Part shown: in pieces, positions 7,496 to 16,104 of the stretch
Layout of the letters: each line of letters starts with the position of its first letter
Numbering within the stretch: the first letter of the stretch is position 1
Source of the DNA: Chitinimonas_A lacunae
GTDB taxonomy: Bacteria; Pseudomonadota; Gammaproteobacteria; Burkholderiales; Chitinimonadaceae
NCBI RefSeq assembly: GCF_042650885.1
Contig: NZ_JBHSBU010000001.1
Location: forward strand, 3,100,001-3,164,000
DNA: 64,000 bases
Direction: 5' to 3'
Position numbers and translations under genes: made by a program
Notes under the pieces: model-generated
Databases searched by the model: none
Told to the model about the DNA's origin: nothing
What the model saw: only the letters and a program-made list of their open reading frames with translations

Positions 7496-8268
7496 TTACC
7501 TCCGGCGATATAACCGGGCACCTGCACCCGCCGTTCAACCCAGGCCATCAGCCGGTTGACGCTGAACGCCACGGTCAGATAGAGCAGACTGGTGACCGTC
7601 ATCACCTCGATCGGATTGGCCGGGGCGTACTCACCGGTGATCTGCCGCATCTGGAAGGTCAGTTCGGTCAGACCGATCGCCAGCGCGACCGCCGAGTTCT
7701 TGAACACGTTCATGAATTCTGAAGTCAGTGGCGGCACGATGATCCGGTAGGCCATCGGCAGCAGCACATAGCGGTAGGTCTGCGGCAGCGTGAAGCCCAG
7801 CGCCAGACCGGCGTTGCGCTGACCGCGCGGCAGCGCCAAGATGCCGGTGCGCACCTGCTCGGCCACCCGGGCCGAGGTATAGAAACCGAGCCCCAGCACC
7901 GCAAACACGAATTCCGGCAGATGGTCGGTGAACTCGACCACGAAACGCATATCCTGCTTGACCCAGGTCTTGAGCGGCTCGGGCAGCAGATCGGGCACAA
8001 TCCAGTACCAGATGAACAGCTGCACGATCAGCGGGATATTACGGAACAGCTCGACATAGGCCGTCCCAAGGCCCGCCAGCCATTTCGACGGCGCGGTGCG
8101 GGCAATGCCGACCAGCGACCCGACCGTCATGGCAATCATCCAGGCCAGCAGCGCCGTCACCACGGTCCAGCCAAGCCCGGTCGCCAGCCACTGGTAGTAA
8201 TGCTCACCAGTGCCAGCCACCTCCTCGAGGATCACGCCCCAGTTCCAGTTGTATTGGCTCACTGTCAA
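7492..8268 (-). CDS. gltJ: Amino acid ABC transporter permease, GltJ-like
   Basis: The 258-residue permease starts MTVSQYNWNWGVI and has the family block YVELFRNIPLIVQLFIWYWIVPDLLP, then the EAA loop ARVAEQVRTGILALPRGQRNAGLALGFTLPQTYRYVLLP. The N-terminal extension relative to GltK is normal for GltJ. It pairs with GltK to form the heterodimeric channel. A strong GC hairpin separates it from gltI upstream, which would lower its expression relative to the binding protein. Confidence 0.92.
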   Translation of the reverse strand: MTVSQYNWNWGVILEEVAGTGEHYYQWLATGLGWTVVTALLAWMIAMTVGSLVGIARTAPSKWLAGLGTAYVELFRNIPLIVQLFIWYWIVPDLLPEPLKTWVKQDMRFVVEFTDHLPEFVFAVLGLGFYTSARVAEQVRTGILALPRGQRNAGLALGFTLPQTYRYVLLPMAYRIIVPPLTSEFMNVFKNSAVALAIGLTELTFQMRQITGEYAPANPIEVMTVTSLLYLTVAFSVNRLMAWVERRVQVPGYIAGGK

Positions 8269-8308
8269 TCTCCTTGGCCACCCACGGGCGGCCGACCGCC
8301 CCGAAACA

Positions 8309-8332
8309 ACGGGGGGCCTGGCGGCCCCCCGT
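8309..8332 (-). terminator. Intra-operon hairpin between gltI and gltJ
   Basis: A 10-bp perfect stem (ACGGGGGGCC and complement, four-base loop) follows gltI by 24 bases and is trailed by TGTTTC on the minus strand. Such hairpins in ABC operons act as partial terminators or 3' stabilisers, giving excess binding protein over permease. Confidence 0.6.
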
Positions 8333-8356
8333 ACAGAGCTGTCGATCTATTGAAAC

Positions 8357-9247
8357 TCAGACACCCGTGTCATTGGGGTTCTTGATCGCTTCCTTGAGCT
8401 TGTCGCTCATCGGCAGATTGAGGTTGATGTTCTTCGGCGGGATCGGGCTCATGAACCACTTCTGGTACAGCTTCTCGACCTCACCGGACTTCATCAGGCC
8501 CTTGAGGGTATCGTCCACCAGCTGTTTGAACTCGGGATCATCCTTGCGCAGCATGATGCCGTAGGGCTCGACCGACAGGGCCGGGCCGACGATGGCGAAT
8601 TCCTTGGGGTTCTTGGCGTTGGCGATCGCACCGGCCAGCAGCACGTCATCCATCACAAAGGCGGCGGCACGGCCGGTCTCGACCATCAGGAACGACTCGG
8701 CGTGGTCCTTGCCGTACAGGTTCTTGACGTCGATCGCCTTGCCCTGCTCGTTTTGCTTGATATAGCGGTCGGAAGTGGTGCCGGTGGTGGTCACCACGGG
8801 CTTGCCGTTGAGGTCGTCGAGCTTGCTGATGCCCGAATTGGCCTTGACGGCCATCCGCACCGAGGTGACGAAGGTGGTGACACCGAAGGCGACCTGCTTT
8901 TGCCGTTCCTTGCTATTGGTGGTGGAGCCACACTCGAGGTCGATGGTGCCGTTGACCATCAGGGGAATGCGCGTCTGCGAGGTCACCGGCACCCGCTTGA
9001 CCACCAGGCTCGGCATCTTGAGCTTGGCCTTGACGGCCTCGACCACGCGCCAGCACAGGTCCATCGAATAGCCGATGGGCTGCTGCTTCTCGTCGAGGTA
9101 GGAGAACGGGGTGGACGATTCACGATGGCCGAGAACCAGGACTTTGCTGTCCTGGATCTTCTTGAGCGTACCGGTCAGCTCGGCGGCCTGGGACGGCAGG
9201 GCGAACGCGCCGGCGACGGCAGCGGCAAGAACGAGGGCTTTGCGCAT
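8357..9247 (-). CDS. gltI: Amino acid ABC transporter periplasmic binding protein, GltI-like
   Basis: The 296-residue protein carries a signal peptide (cleavage likely after PSQA near residue 21) and the SBP_bac_3 fold. GHRESSTPFSYLDEKQQPIGYSMDLC is the N-lobe ligand region, followed by DLECGSTTNSKERQKQVAFGVTTF, the GKPVVTTTGTTSDRY hinge segment and the MLRKDDPEFKQLVDDTL C-lobe. The family binds glutamate/aspartate. AAGGAG precedes the start. It is 70 bases downstream of a second ATPase gene and heads the gltJKL genes. Confidence 0.93.
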   Translation of the reverse strand: MRKALVLAAAVAGAFALPSQAAELTGTLKKIQDSKVLVLGHRESSTPFSYLDEKQQPIGYSMDLCWRVVEAVKAKLKMPSLVVKRVPVTSQTRIPLMVNGTIDLECGSTTNSKERQKQVAFGVTTFVTSVRMAVKANSGISKLDDLNGKPVVTTTGTTSDRYIKQNEQGKAIDVKNLYGKDHAESFLMVETGRAAAFVMDDVLLAGAIANAKNPKEFAIVGPALSVEPYGIMLRKDDPEFKQLVDDTLKGLMKSGEVEKLYQKWFMSPIPPKNINLNLPMSDKLKEAIKNPNDTGV

Positions 9248-9317
9248 TCCTGTTGACTCCTTGTTGTGATTGAAGCTGGTAGTTTCGCGGTTTATCGACT
9301 ATAGGCCAGCCATCCGC

Positions 9318-10058
9318 TCAGTGCATGGGCGACAGCACCTGCTGCAAGAACTGGCGGGCGCGCTCGGACTTGGGCGCGCTGAAGAATTCGGCCGGCGGCG
9401 CCTGTTCGACCACCCGGCCCTGTTCGAGGAAGACCACGCGGTCGGCCACCTCGCGGGCAAAGCCCATTTCATGCGTGACGCACATCATCGTCATGCCCGA
9501 CTCGGCCAGATCCTTCATGACCTTGAGCACCTCGCCGATCATTTCGGGGTCGAGCGCCGAGGTCGGCTCATCAAACAACATGATCTTGGGCTGCATCGCC
9601 AGACCGCGCGCAATCGCCACCCGCTGCTGCTGGCCGCCCGACAGTTGCGACGGATAGGCGTCCTTCTTGTGCGCCAGGCCGACCTTCTGCAACAGGGCCA
9701 CCCCTTGCTCACGCGCCAGCTGCGGGTCGGTCTTGCGCACCTTGATCGGGGCCAGGGTCACGTTCTCCAGCACGCTCAGATGCGGATAGAGATTGAAATG
9801 TTGGAACACGAAACCGACATCGGCCCGCACCTTGTTGATATCGACCTTGGGACTGACGATGTTCTCGCCATTGACCCAGATCTCGCCCGAATTGATCTGT
9901 TCGAGCTGATTGGCGGTACGGATCAGGGTGCTTTTGCCCGAACCCGACGGCCCGCACACCACCACGACCTCGCCCTGCGCCACCTCCAGATTGATGTCCT
10001 GGAGCACATGCAGGTCTTTGAACCATTTGTTGACATTGACGAAGCGGATGATGGACAT
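9318..10058 (-). CDS. Second amino acid ABC transporter ATPase (GltL/AatP-like)
   Basis: The 246-residue ATPase has Walker A GPSGSGKST at residues 36-44, signature LSGGQQQR near 140, Walker B IMLFDEPTSALD and the VTHEMGF switch. It is clearly related to GltL at 6085 but diverged in the helical domain, so it is not a recent duplicate. It lies directly upstream of gltI on the same strand. Either it supplies a second energiser for the same permease pair, or it is the relic of a neighbouring transporter. All catalytic motifs are intact. Confidence 0.9.
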   Translation of the reverse strand: MSIIRFVNVNKWFKDLHVLQDINLEVAQGEVVVVCGPSGSGKSTLIRTANQLEQINSGEIWVNGENIVSPKVDINKVRADVGFVFQHFNLYPHLSVLENVTLAPIKVRKTDPQLAREQGVALLQKVGLAHKKDAYPSQLSGGQQQRVAIARGLAMQPKIMLFDEPTSALDPEMIGEVLKVMKDLAESGMTMMCVTHEMGFAREVADRVVFLEQGRVVEQAPPAEFFSAPKSERARQFLQQVLSPMH

Positions 10059-10133
10059 GGCGGTTTCCGGTTTAAGGACAAGTGTAACGGCGAGAAACAG
10101 GGTCGCAATCGGGGAAACCCATAACGCCCGTGT

Positions 10134-10931
10134 TCAGGCAGACGCGCGTGGCCCGAGATGGTTGGCCAGTCGCACATAGTCGGCCACGCTGACATTCTCG
10201 GGGCGCAGTCCCGGCTCCAGGCCGACGGCGGCGAAGTCGGCATCGCTCACCAGGCCCTTGAGGTTATTGCGCAGTGTCTTGCGCCGTTGGGCAAACGCCG
10301 CGGCCACCAGCTTGGCCAGGCCCTCTGGGTCGGCCGCTGTGACGTGGAACGGGCGCGGGATCATCCGCACGATGGCCGAATCGACCTTGGGCGGCGGATA
10401 GAAGGCTGTCGGCGGCACATCGAGCAGCTTTTCCATCTCGAACAGGTATTGCAGCATCACGCCCAGCCGGCCGTAGTCGGCGCTGCCGGGCTCGGCCACC
10501 ATCCGCAGCACCACTTCGTTTTGCAGCATGAAGTGGGCATCCTCGATCCGGTCGGAGAACTCGGCCAGATGAAACAGCAGCGGGGTGGAAATATTGTAGG
10601 GAAGGTTGCCGACCAGCCGGATCTTGCTGCCCGGCGCCATCTGGGCGGCCAGGGCGCCGAAGTCGAACTGGAGCGCATCGGCGTTATGCAGCACCAGTTG
10701 TTCGGGACTAAAGCGGCGCGTCAGTTGCGCCACGATATCGCGGTCGATCTCGACGGCGTGCAGGCGGCCCAGGCGGGCGATCAGCGGCGCGGTCAGGGCA
10801 GCAAGGCCCGGGCCGATCTCGACCACGGCCTCGCCGGGACGGGCGCCGATGGCGCTGAGGATATCGTTGATCACGCCCTGGTCCTGGAGAAAGTTCTGGC
10901 CAAAGCGCTTGCGGGGTTGGTGGCTTTTCAT
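10134..10931 (-). CDS. rsmA: 16S rRNA (adenine(1518)-N(6)/adenine(1519)-N(6)) dimethyltransferase
   Basis: RsmA (KsgA) dimethylates two adjacent adenines in helix 45 of 16S rRNA late in small-subunit assembly. I take the ATG at 10931, giving 265 residues that begin with RKRFGQNFLQD at 7-17, the family signature. SAM motif VVEIGPGLAALTAPL, the acidic EID after strand 2, and the catalytic NLPYNIST tetrad region follow; the C-terminus has AFAQRRKTLRNNLKG. The longer upstream frame overlaps the dapF promoter and is rejected. It is divergent from dapF with an 88-base gap. Confidence 0.96.
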   Translation of the reverse strand: MKSHQPRKRFGQNFLQDQGVINDILSAIGARPGEAVVEIGPGLAALTAPLIARLGRLHAVEIDRDIVAQLTRRFSPEQLVLHNADALQFDFGALAAQMAPGSKIRLVGNLPYNISTPLLFHLAEFSDRIEDAHFMLQNEVVLRMVAEPGSADYGRLGVMLQYLFEMEKLLDVPPTAFYPPPKVDSAIVRMIPRPFHVTAADPEGLAKLVAAAFAQRRKTLRNNLKGLVSDADFAAVGLEPGLRPENVSVADYVRLANHLGPRASA

Positions 10932-11019
10932 CGCTGTACTCGAAATCAGAAAACTGCCGGCGCAGCGCTGCGCCGACGCCGCGCTATACTGCCGCATTCC
11001 TTTGGCGGATGTGCGGTTT

Positions 11020-11853
11020 ATGCGATTGCCTTTTACCAAGATGCAGGGTCTCGGCAACGATTTCGTGGTGCTCGACGGCGTGCGTCAGACGCTCGCGCTG
11101 GACCGGGCACAGCTACGCCGGCTGGGCGACCGGCACTTCGGTATCGGCTGCGACCAGATCCTGCTGGTCGAGCCGCCAACGCGGCCCGATGCCGATTTCC
11201 GCTACCGTATTTTCAACGCCGACGGCAGTGAGGTCGAGCAATGCGGCAACGGCGCCCGCTGCTTTGCCCGCTTTGTGCGCGAGCAGGGCCTGAGCGATCA
11301 GGCCGAGATCCGGGTCGAGACCGCACGTGGTCTGATCGTGCCGCGGATCGAGGCCGACGGCCAGGTCACGGTCGATATGGGCCTGCCCGATTTCACGCCG
11401 GCCGCCCTGCCGTTCATCGCCGACACCGACCTGCCGCTCCATCCGATCGAAGCGGCCGGCGAACGCTTCGAGATCGGGGTGGTCTCGATGGGTAATCCCC
11501 ATGCCGTGCTGCTGGTCGATTCGCTGACCAGCGCCCCGGTAGAGCGGCTCGGACCGGCCTTGCAGGCCCATCCGCGCTTTCCTCGTCAAGTCAATGTAGG
11601 CTTTATGCAGATTCATCACCGTGGCCGGATCGGGCTGCGGGTCTATGAACGCGGCGCCGGCGAAACCCTGGCCTGCGGCACGGGCGCCTGTGCAGCGGTG
11701 GTCAGCGGCATCCGGCGCGGGCTGCTCGACTGGCAGGTCACGGTCGAGACGCGCGGCGGCGAACTCAGCGTACGCTGGGCAGGTCCGGGCCAGCCCGTGG
11801 CGATGACCGGCCCCGCCGTCACCGTATTCCACGGCGTGATCGAGCTAGACTGA
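11020..11853 (+). CDS. dapF: Diaminopimelate epimerase
   Basis: DapF interconverts LL- and meso-diaminopimelate for lysine and peptidoglycan synthesis in the cytosol. The 277-residue product starts MRLPFTKMQGLGNDF, exactly as the family does. Both catalytic cysteines are present: Cys75 in EQCGNGARC and Cys219 in LACGTGACA. The start at 11020 is chosen over longer frames because it gives the canonical N-terminus. It is divergent from rsmA. An AT-rich dispersed element begins 19 bases after the stop. Confidence 0.97.
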   Translation: MRLPFTKMQGLGNDFVVLDGVRQTLALDRAQLRRLGDRHFGIGCDQILLVEPPTRPDADFRYRIFNADGSEVEQCGNGARCFARFVREQGLSDQAEIRVETARGLIVPRIEADGQVTVDMGLPDFTPAALPFIADTDLPLHPIEAAGERFEIGVVSMGNPHAVLLVDSLTSAPVERLGPALQAHPRFPRQVNVGFMQIHHRGRIGLRVYERGAGETLACGTGACAAVVSGIRRGLLDWQVTVETRGGELSVRWAGPGQPVAMTGPAVTVFHGVIELD

Positions 11854-11872
11854 ACGGCACTCCTAAAAAAAG

Positions 11873-11901
11873 AAAATATTCAGAAAAATAAGTACAAGAT
11901 C
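11873..11901 (+). repeat. Dispersed 29-bp AT-rich element, copy 3
   Basis: It reads AAAATATTCAG, AAAAATAAG, TACAAGATC and lies just beyond dapF in the sense direction, preceded by a run of seven A's. Confidence 0.6.
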
Positions 11902-11994
11902 TGGGGTAGATATAACAAGAAAATAGCCTTTTCAGGTCATATACTCTATTGATCTCCGCGCAGCGCGCTGCCAGGCGGCCTAAACTGGACGGAT

Positions 11995-12011
11995 TCCCTG
12001 CAAGGCAGGGA
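11995..12011 (+). other. Tight hairpin in the spacer upstream of gcvH
   Basis: A 7-bp perfect stem (TCCCTGC with GCAGGGA, AAG loop) lies about 135 bases upstream of gcvH. A TAAAAT box follows at about 12030. I looked for glycine-riboswitch features in 11902-12146 and saw none. Nothing else is recognisable in this spacer. Confidence 0.35.
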
Positions 12012-12146
12012 GCTTTGGCCGCAATCTGGTAAAATCCGCGCCGTCGCGGCGGCCGCTTGTAGCGGACCGTGCGCGGACTACACGCAAAAATCGGGGCCGG
12101 CGCCACGGCGTCACCCACTCCCAGCCAAGGACAAGTCGAGGACGAC

Positions 12147-12536
12147 ATGAGTACCCACATCCCCAGCGATCTCAAGTATGTGACCAGCCATGAGTGGCTG
12201 CGCCTGGAAGCCGACGGCAGCGTGACCGTGGGCATCACCGACCACGCCCAGAGCCTGCTTGGCGACGTGGTATTCGTCGAACTGCCGACCGTGGGCGCCA
12301 AGCTGGCCCGTGATGGCGCAGCCGGTGTGGTGGAGTCGGTCAAGTCGGCTTCCGACGTCTACGCCCCGATCGCCGGTGAAGTCGTGGCCGTGAACCAGAC
12401 GCTGACCGACGCCCCCGAGACCGTCAACAGCGCCCCGTACGGCGATGGCTGGTTCTTCCGGATCAAGCCGGCCAATCCGGCCGATCTCGATGATCTGATG
12501 GACGCAGCCGCCTACGCGGCGGAAATCGGCGCCTGA
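12147..12536 (+). CDS. gcvH: Glycine cleavage system H protein
   Basis: GcvH is the lipoyl carrier that shuttles the aminomethyl group from P protein to T protein. The 129-residue product begins IPSDLKYVTSHEWLRLE and has the lipoylation site ESVKSASD with Lys66 as acceptor, then the GDGWFFRIK end segment. The start at 12147 gives the standard N-terminus; a longer upstream frame is atypical. gcvP follows after a 91-base gap. No gcvT gene is present in this window, so the T protein must be encoded elsewhere. Confidence 0.97.
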   Translation: MSTHIPSDLKYVTSHEWLRLEADGSVTVGITDHAQSLLGDVVFVELPTVGAKLARDGAAGVVESVKSASDVYAPIAGEVVAVNQTLTDAPETVNSAPYGDGWFFRIKPANPADLDDLMDAAAYAAEIGA

Positions 12537-12627
12537 GCGCCGTCGCCCTGCCCGACGCGCAACGCATGCTTGTCACCGGCCGCCACGAGCGGCCGGTTTG
12601 CCATTGTCCGTATCCCAGAGGTCGCCC

Positions 12628-15495
12628 ATGACATCGCTGTTCCAGCTCGAGAACCATCAGGAATTCATCCATCGCCATATCGGCCCTGACCAGGCCGAGA
12701 TCGACGCCATGCTCCAGGTCGTCGGCGCCGAGTCGCTCGACGAGCTGACCCGCCAGACCATCCCCGCCGGCATTCTCGGCGGCAGCCCGTGCCGGCTGCC
12801 CGATGCCGTGGGCGAAGAGGCCGCGCTGGCCCGTATCGGGGCCATCGCCGCCAAGAACAAGCTGCCGAAGTCATTCATCGGTCTGGGTTACCACGAGACG
12901 GTCACCCCCAAGGTGATCCTGCGCAATGTGTTCGAGAACCCGGGCTGGTATACGGCCTACACGCCCTATCAGGCCGAGATCTCGCAGGGCCGGCTGCAAT
13001 GCCTGCTCAACTATCAGCAGGTGGTGCTCGACCTGACCGGTCTTGAACTGGCCAATGCCTCGCTGCTCGACGAAGCCACTGCCGCCGCCGAAGCGATGGC
13101 CATGGCACGCCGGGTGTCGAAATCGGCCTCGAACCGCTTCCTGGTCGACCGCGACGCCCTGCCGCAGACCATCGATGTGCTCAAGACCCGCGCCAGCGCC
13201 TTCGGCTTCGAGCTGATCTACGGCACGCCGGCCGAGGCGGCCGAGCACGATGTGTTCGGTGCCCTGTTCCAATATCCCAATGTCGATGGCGAGATCGGCG
13301 ACATCGAAGGCGCGATTGCCGCGGTCAAGGCCATGGGCGGCCTGGTCACGCTGGCCTGCGACCCGATGGCACTGGTGCTGCTCAAGTCGCCCGGCGCGCT
13401 GGGCGCCGATATCGCGATCGGCTCGATGCAGCGTTTCGGCGTACCGATGGGCTTTGGCGGCCCGCACGCCGCCTTCTTCGCCACCCGCGACGAATACAAG
13501 CGCTCGGTGCCGGGCCGGATCATCGGCGTCTCGGTCGACGCCCAGGGCAACCCGGCGCTGCGGATGGCGCTACAGACGCGCGAGCAGCATATCCGGCGCG
13601 AAAAGGCCAATTCGAATATCTGTACCTCGCAGGTGCTGCTGGCCAATATCGCCTCGCTCTACGCGGTCTACCACGGCCCGGAAGGACTGCGCCGGATCGC
13701 CCAGCGCATCCACCGGCTGGCGGCGATCTTCGTCGAGGGCTTGAAGCGCCTGGGCATCAAGGTGCAGACGCGCCGCTTCTTCGATACGGTGGTGGTCGAT
13801 CTGGGCGCCCGCGCCCATGAAGCATTCGAAGCCGCGCAACAGGCCGGCTACAACCTGCGCCATGTGTCGTCGAGCCAGCTTGGCATCAGCTTCCACGAGA
13901 AGGCCGGCCGTGCCGATGTGATGGCGCTGTGGCGTGCCCTGGCCGGCGACGCCGCCCGGGCGCTCGACATCGACCAGCTCGACCAGGACTGGCCGGCCGC
14001 GCTGCCCGAGACGCTCAAGCGTCACGACGCCATCCTGACCCATCCGGTATTCAACGCCCATCACACCGAAACCGAGATGCTGCGCTTTATCAAGAAGCTG
14101 CAGAACAAGGACCTGGCACTCGACCATTCGATGATCTCGCTGGGCAGCTGCACCATGAAGCTCAATGCCACCAGCGAAATGATCCCGGTGACCTGGCCGG
14201 CCTTCGGCGATGTGCACCCGTTTGCCCCGACCGAGCAGACCAAGGGCTATCTCGAACTGATCGAGGGCCTGGCTGAACAGCTCAAGGCGATCACCGGCTT
14301 TGACGCGATCTGCATGCAGCCCAACTCGGGCGCCCAGGGCGAATACGCCGGCCTGCTGGCGATCCGCCGCTACCACGAGGCACGCGGCGAAGGCCATCGC
14401 AATGTCTGTCTGATCCCCAAATCGGCCCACGGCACCAATCCTGCCACCGCGCAGATGATGAGCATGCAGGTGGTGGTGGTCGAGTGCGACGCCAACGGCA
14501 ACGTCGACGTCGAGGACCTCAAGGCGCGCGCGGCCGAGCATGCCGAGCGGCTGGCCTGCCTGATGATCACCTACCCGTCCACCCACGGGGTGTTCGAAGA
14601 GGCGATCCGCGAGATTTGCGAAGTGATCCACCGCCACGGCGGTCAGGTCTATATGGACGGCGCCAACCTCAACGCCATGGTCGGGCTGGTCAAGCCGGCC
14701 GAGATCGGTGCTGACGTCAGCCATATGAATCTGCACAAGACCTTCTGCATTCCGCATGGCGGCGGCGGCCCGGGCATGGGTCCGATCGGTCTGAAGTCGC
14801 ATCTGGCGCCGTATATGGCCAACCATGTGGTGGTGCCGATCGACGGCCCGCACCGTGGCCAGACCGCCGTCTCGGCCGCCCCGTTCGGTTCGGCCTCGAT
14901 CCTGCCGATCTCGTGGATGTATATCACCATGATGGGCGGCGAAGGTCTGCGCCGGGCCACCCAGGTGGCGCTGCTCAACGGCAACTACATCGCCACCCGC
15001 CTCGCCGAGCACTATCCGGTGCTCTACCGTGGCAAGAACGGCCGGGTCGCCCACGAGTGCATCATCGATCTGCGCCCGCTCAAGGCCACCACCGGCATCA
15101 CCGAGGTCGATATCGCCAAGCGGCTGATGGACTATGGCTTCCATGCCCCGACCATGAGCTTCCCGGTGCCCGGTACCTTTATGATCGAGCCGACCGAGTC
15201 CGAATCGAAGGCCGAAATCGACCGCTTTATCGAGGCAATGATCGCCATCCGGATGGAAATCGCCTCGGTCGAGTCGGGCGAATGGCCGGCCGACAACAAC
15301 CCGCTCAAGCATGCGCCGCATACCCAGTCAGTGCTGCTGGGTCAGTGGGAGCGGCCGTATAGCCGCGAACAGGCTGCCTTCCCGCTGCCGTGGGTGCGCG
15401 ACAACAAGTTCTGGCCCAGCGTGGGCCGGATCGACGATGCCTACGGCGACCGCAATGTGGTCTGCTCGTGCCCGAGCATCGACGCCTATCGTTAG
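12628..15495 (+). CDS. gcvP: Glycine dehydrogenase (decarboxylating), P protein
   Basis: GcvP decarboxylates glycine with pyridoxal phosphate and passes the remaining aminomethyl group to lipoyl-GcvH. The 955-residue single-chain enzyme starts MTSLFQLENHQEFIHRHIGP and contains the PLP lysine Lys704 in MNLHKTFCIPHGGGGPG. SLGSCTMKLNATSEM and the NSGAQGEYAGLLAIR block mark the second half-domain. AGAGG precedes the ATG at 12628. It forms an operon with gcvH and ends at a clear terminator. Confidence 0.97.
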   Translation: MTSLFQLENHQEFIHRHIGPDQAEIDAMLQVVGAESLDELTRQTIPAGILGGSPCRLPDAVGEEAALARIGAIAAKNKLPKSFIGLGYHETVTPKVILRNVFENPGWYTAYTPYQAEISQGRLQCLLNYQQVVLDLTGLELANASLLDEATAAAEAMAMARRVSKSASNRFLVDRDALPQTIDVLKTRASAFGFELIYGTPAEAAEHDVFGALFQYPNVDGEIGDIEGAIAAVKAMGGLVTLACDPMALVLLKSPGALGADIAIGSMQRFGVPMGFGGPHAAFFATRDEYKRSVPGRIIGVSVDAQGNPALRMALQTREQHIRREKANSNICTSQVLLANIASLYAVYHGPEGLRRIAQRIHRLAAIFVEGLKRLGIKVQTRRFFDTVVVDLGARAHEAFEAAQQAGYNLRHVSSSQLGISFHEKAGRADVMALWRALAGDAARALDIDQLDQDWPAALPETLKRHDAILTHPVFNAHHTETEMLRFIKKLQNKDLALDHSMISLGSCTMKLNATSEMIPVTWPAFGDVHPFAPTEQTKGYLELIEGLAEQLKAITGFDAICMQPNSGAQGEYAGLLAIRRYHEARGEGHRNVCLIPKSAHGTNPATAQMMSMQVVVVECDANGNVDVEDLKARAAEHAERLACLMITYPSTHGVFEEAIREICEVIHRHGGQVYMDGANLNAMVGLVKPAEIGADVSHMNLHKTFCIPHGGGGPGMGPIGLKSHLAPYMANHVVVPIDGPHRGQTAVSAAPFGSASILPISWMYITMMGGEGLRRATQVALLNGNYIATRLAEHYPVLYRGKNGRVAHECIIDLRPLKATTGITEVDIAKRLMDYGFHAPTMSFPVPGTFMIEPTESESKAEIDRFIEAMIAIRMEIASVESGEWPADNNPLKHAPHTQSVLLGQWERPYSREQAAFPLPWVRDNKFWPSVGRIDDAYGDRNVVCSCPSIDAYR

Positions 15496-15521
15496 GCGGG
15501 GTCTATCCCCGTCCCTGGACC

Positions 15522-15543
15522 AAACCCGGCGCAAGCCGGGTTT
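15522..15543 (+). terminator. Terminator of gcvHP
   Basis: A 9-bp stem (AAACCCGGC and complement) with GCAA loop runs into TTTTG, 27 bases after the gcvP stop. Confidence 0.85.
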
Positions 15544-15576
15544 TGTCCGTACTTCAGCCAGCCGGAGCGAATTCCC

Positions 15577-16023
15577 ATGAGCATTCTCCCGAGCATCCTG
15601 CATGAACCGATCGAAGCGCTGTGCGAGCAGGGCGACAAGTTGTTCGAGCAAGGCAACTATGGTGCGGCCCTCCAGAAATATCAGGAAGCGGAAACCCTGC
15701 TGCCCAGCGACCGCGAGCGCTGGGAAGCCACCACCTGGGTAATGGCCGCCCTGGGCGATGCCCGCTTTTTCCTCGGCGATATCGAAGGCGCCGCCGAAGC
15801 CTTTGCCACGGCGCAGCGCTGCCCCAATGGGCTGGGCAATGCCTTTATCCATCTGCGTCTGGGTCAGTGCGAACTCGAACTGATGCGGCCAGAACGGGCG
15901 CTGGAGCAGCTGGCCGAAGCCTACCGCCAGGGCGGCATTGAGATCTTCGAGGATGAGGAAGACAAATACCTCGACTTCCTCAAGACCCGGGTCGATCTGC
16001 CCGAGTTTTCCGGTCAGGCCTGA
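15577..16023 (+). CDS. Small tetratricopeptide-repeat protein
   Basis: The 148-residue soluble protein has at least two TPR-like helix pairs: CEQGDKLFEQGNYGAALQKYQEAETLLP (about residues 16-43) and GDARFFLGDIEGAAEAFATAQRCP (about 60-83), then GLGNAFIHLRLGQCELELMRPERALEQLAEAY. The charged tail EDEEDKYLDFLKTRVDLPEF is the conserved end of a family of uncharacterised proteobacterial TPR proteins. No catalytic motif is visible; it is probably a protein-interaction adaptor. It follows the gcvP terminator, so it likely has its own promoter. No link to glycine cleavage is implied. Confidence 0.85.
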   Translation: MSILPSILHEPIEALCEQGDKLFEQGNYGAALQKYQEAETLLPSDRERWEATTWVMAALGDARFFLGDIEGAAEAFATAQRCPNGLGNAFIHLRLGQCELELMRPERALEQLAEAYRQGGIEIFEDEEDKYLDFLKTRVDLPEFSGQA

Positions 16024-16054
16024 AAATATTCATTTTTTGATGTAATTGGCTGCA

Positions 16055-16083
16055 AGTCTTGCAGAGTATTTTCCTTTTATTTT
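16055..16083 (-). repeat. Dispersed 29-bp AT-rich element, copy 4
   Basis: Minus-strand reading: AAAATAAAAGG, AAAATACTC, TGCAAGACT. The TGCAAG end is also one arm of a 15-base perfect palindrome (CTGCAAG, T, CTTGCAG) at 16050-16064. It lies between the TPR gene and pepD. Confidence 0.6.
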
Positions 16084-16104
16084 AATTAACGACTGCTTCG
16101 ACCC

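Noticed and set aside
11854..12146. Glycine riboswitch upstream of gcvH
   Set aside because: None of the conserved glycine-aptamer segments could be found in this spacer; only a 7-bp hairpin is present.
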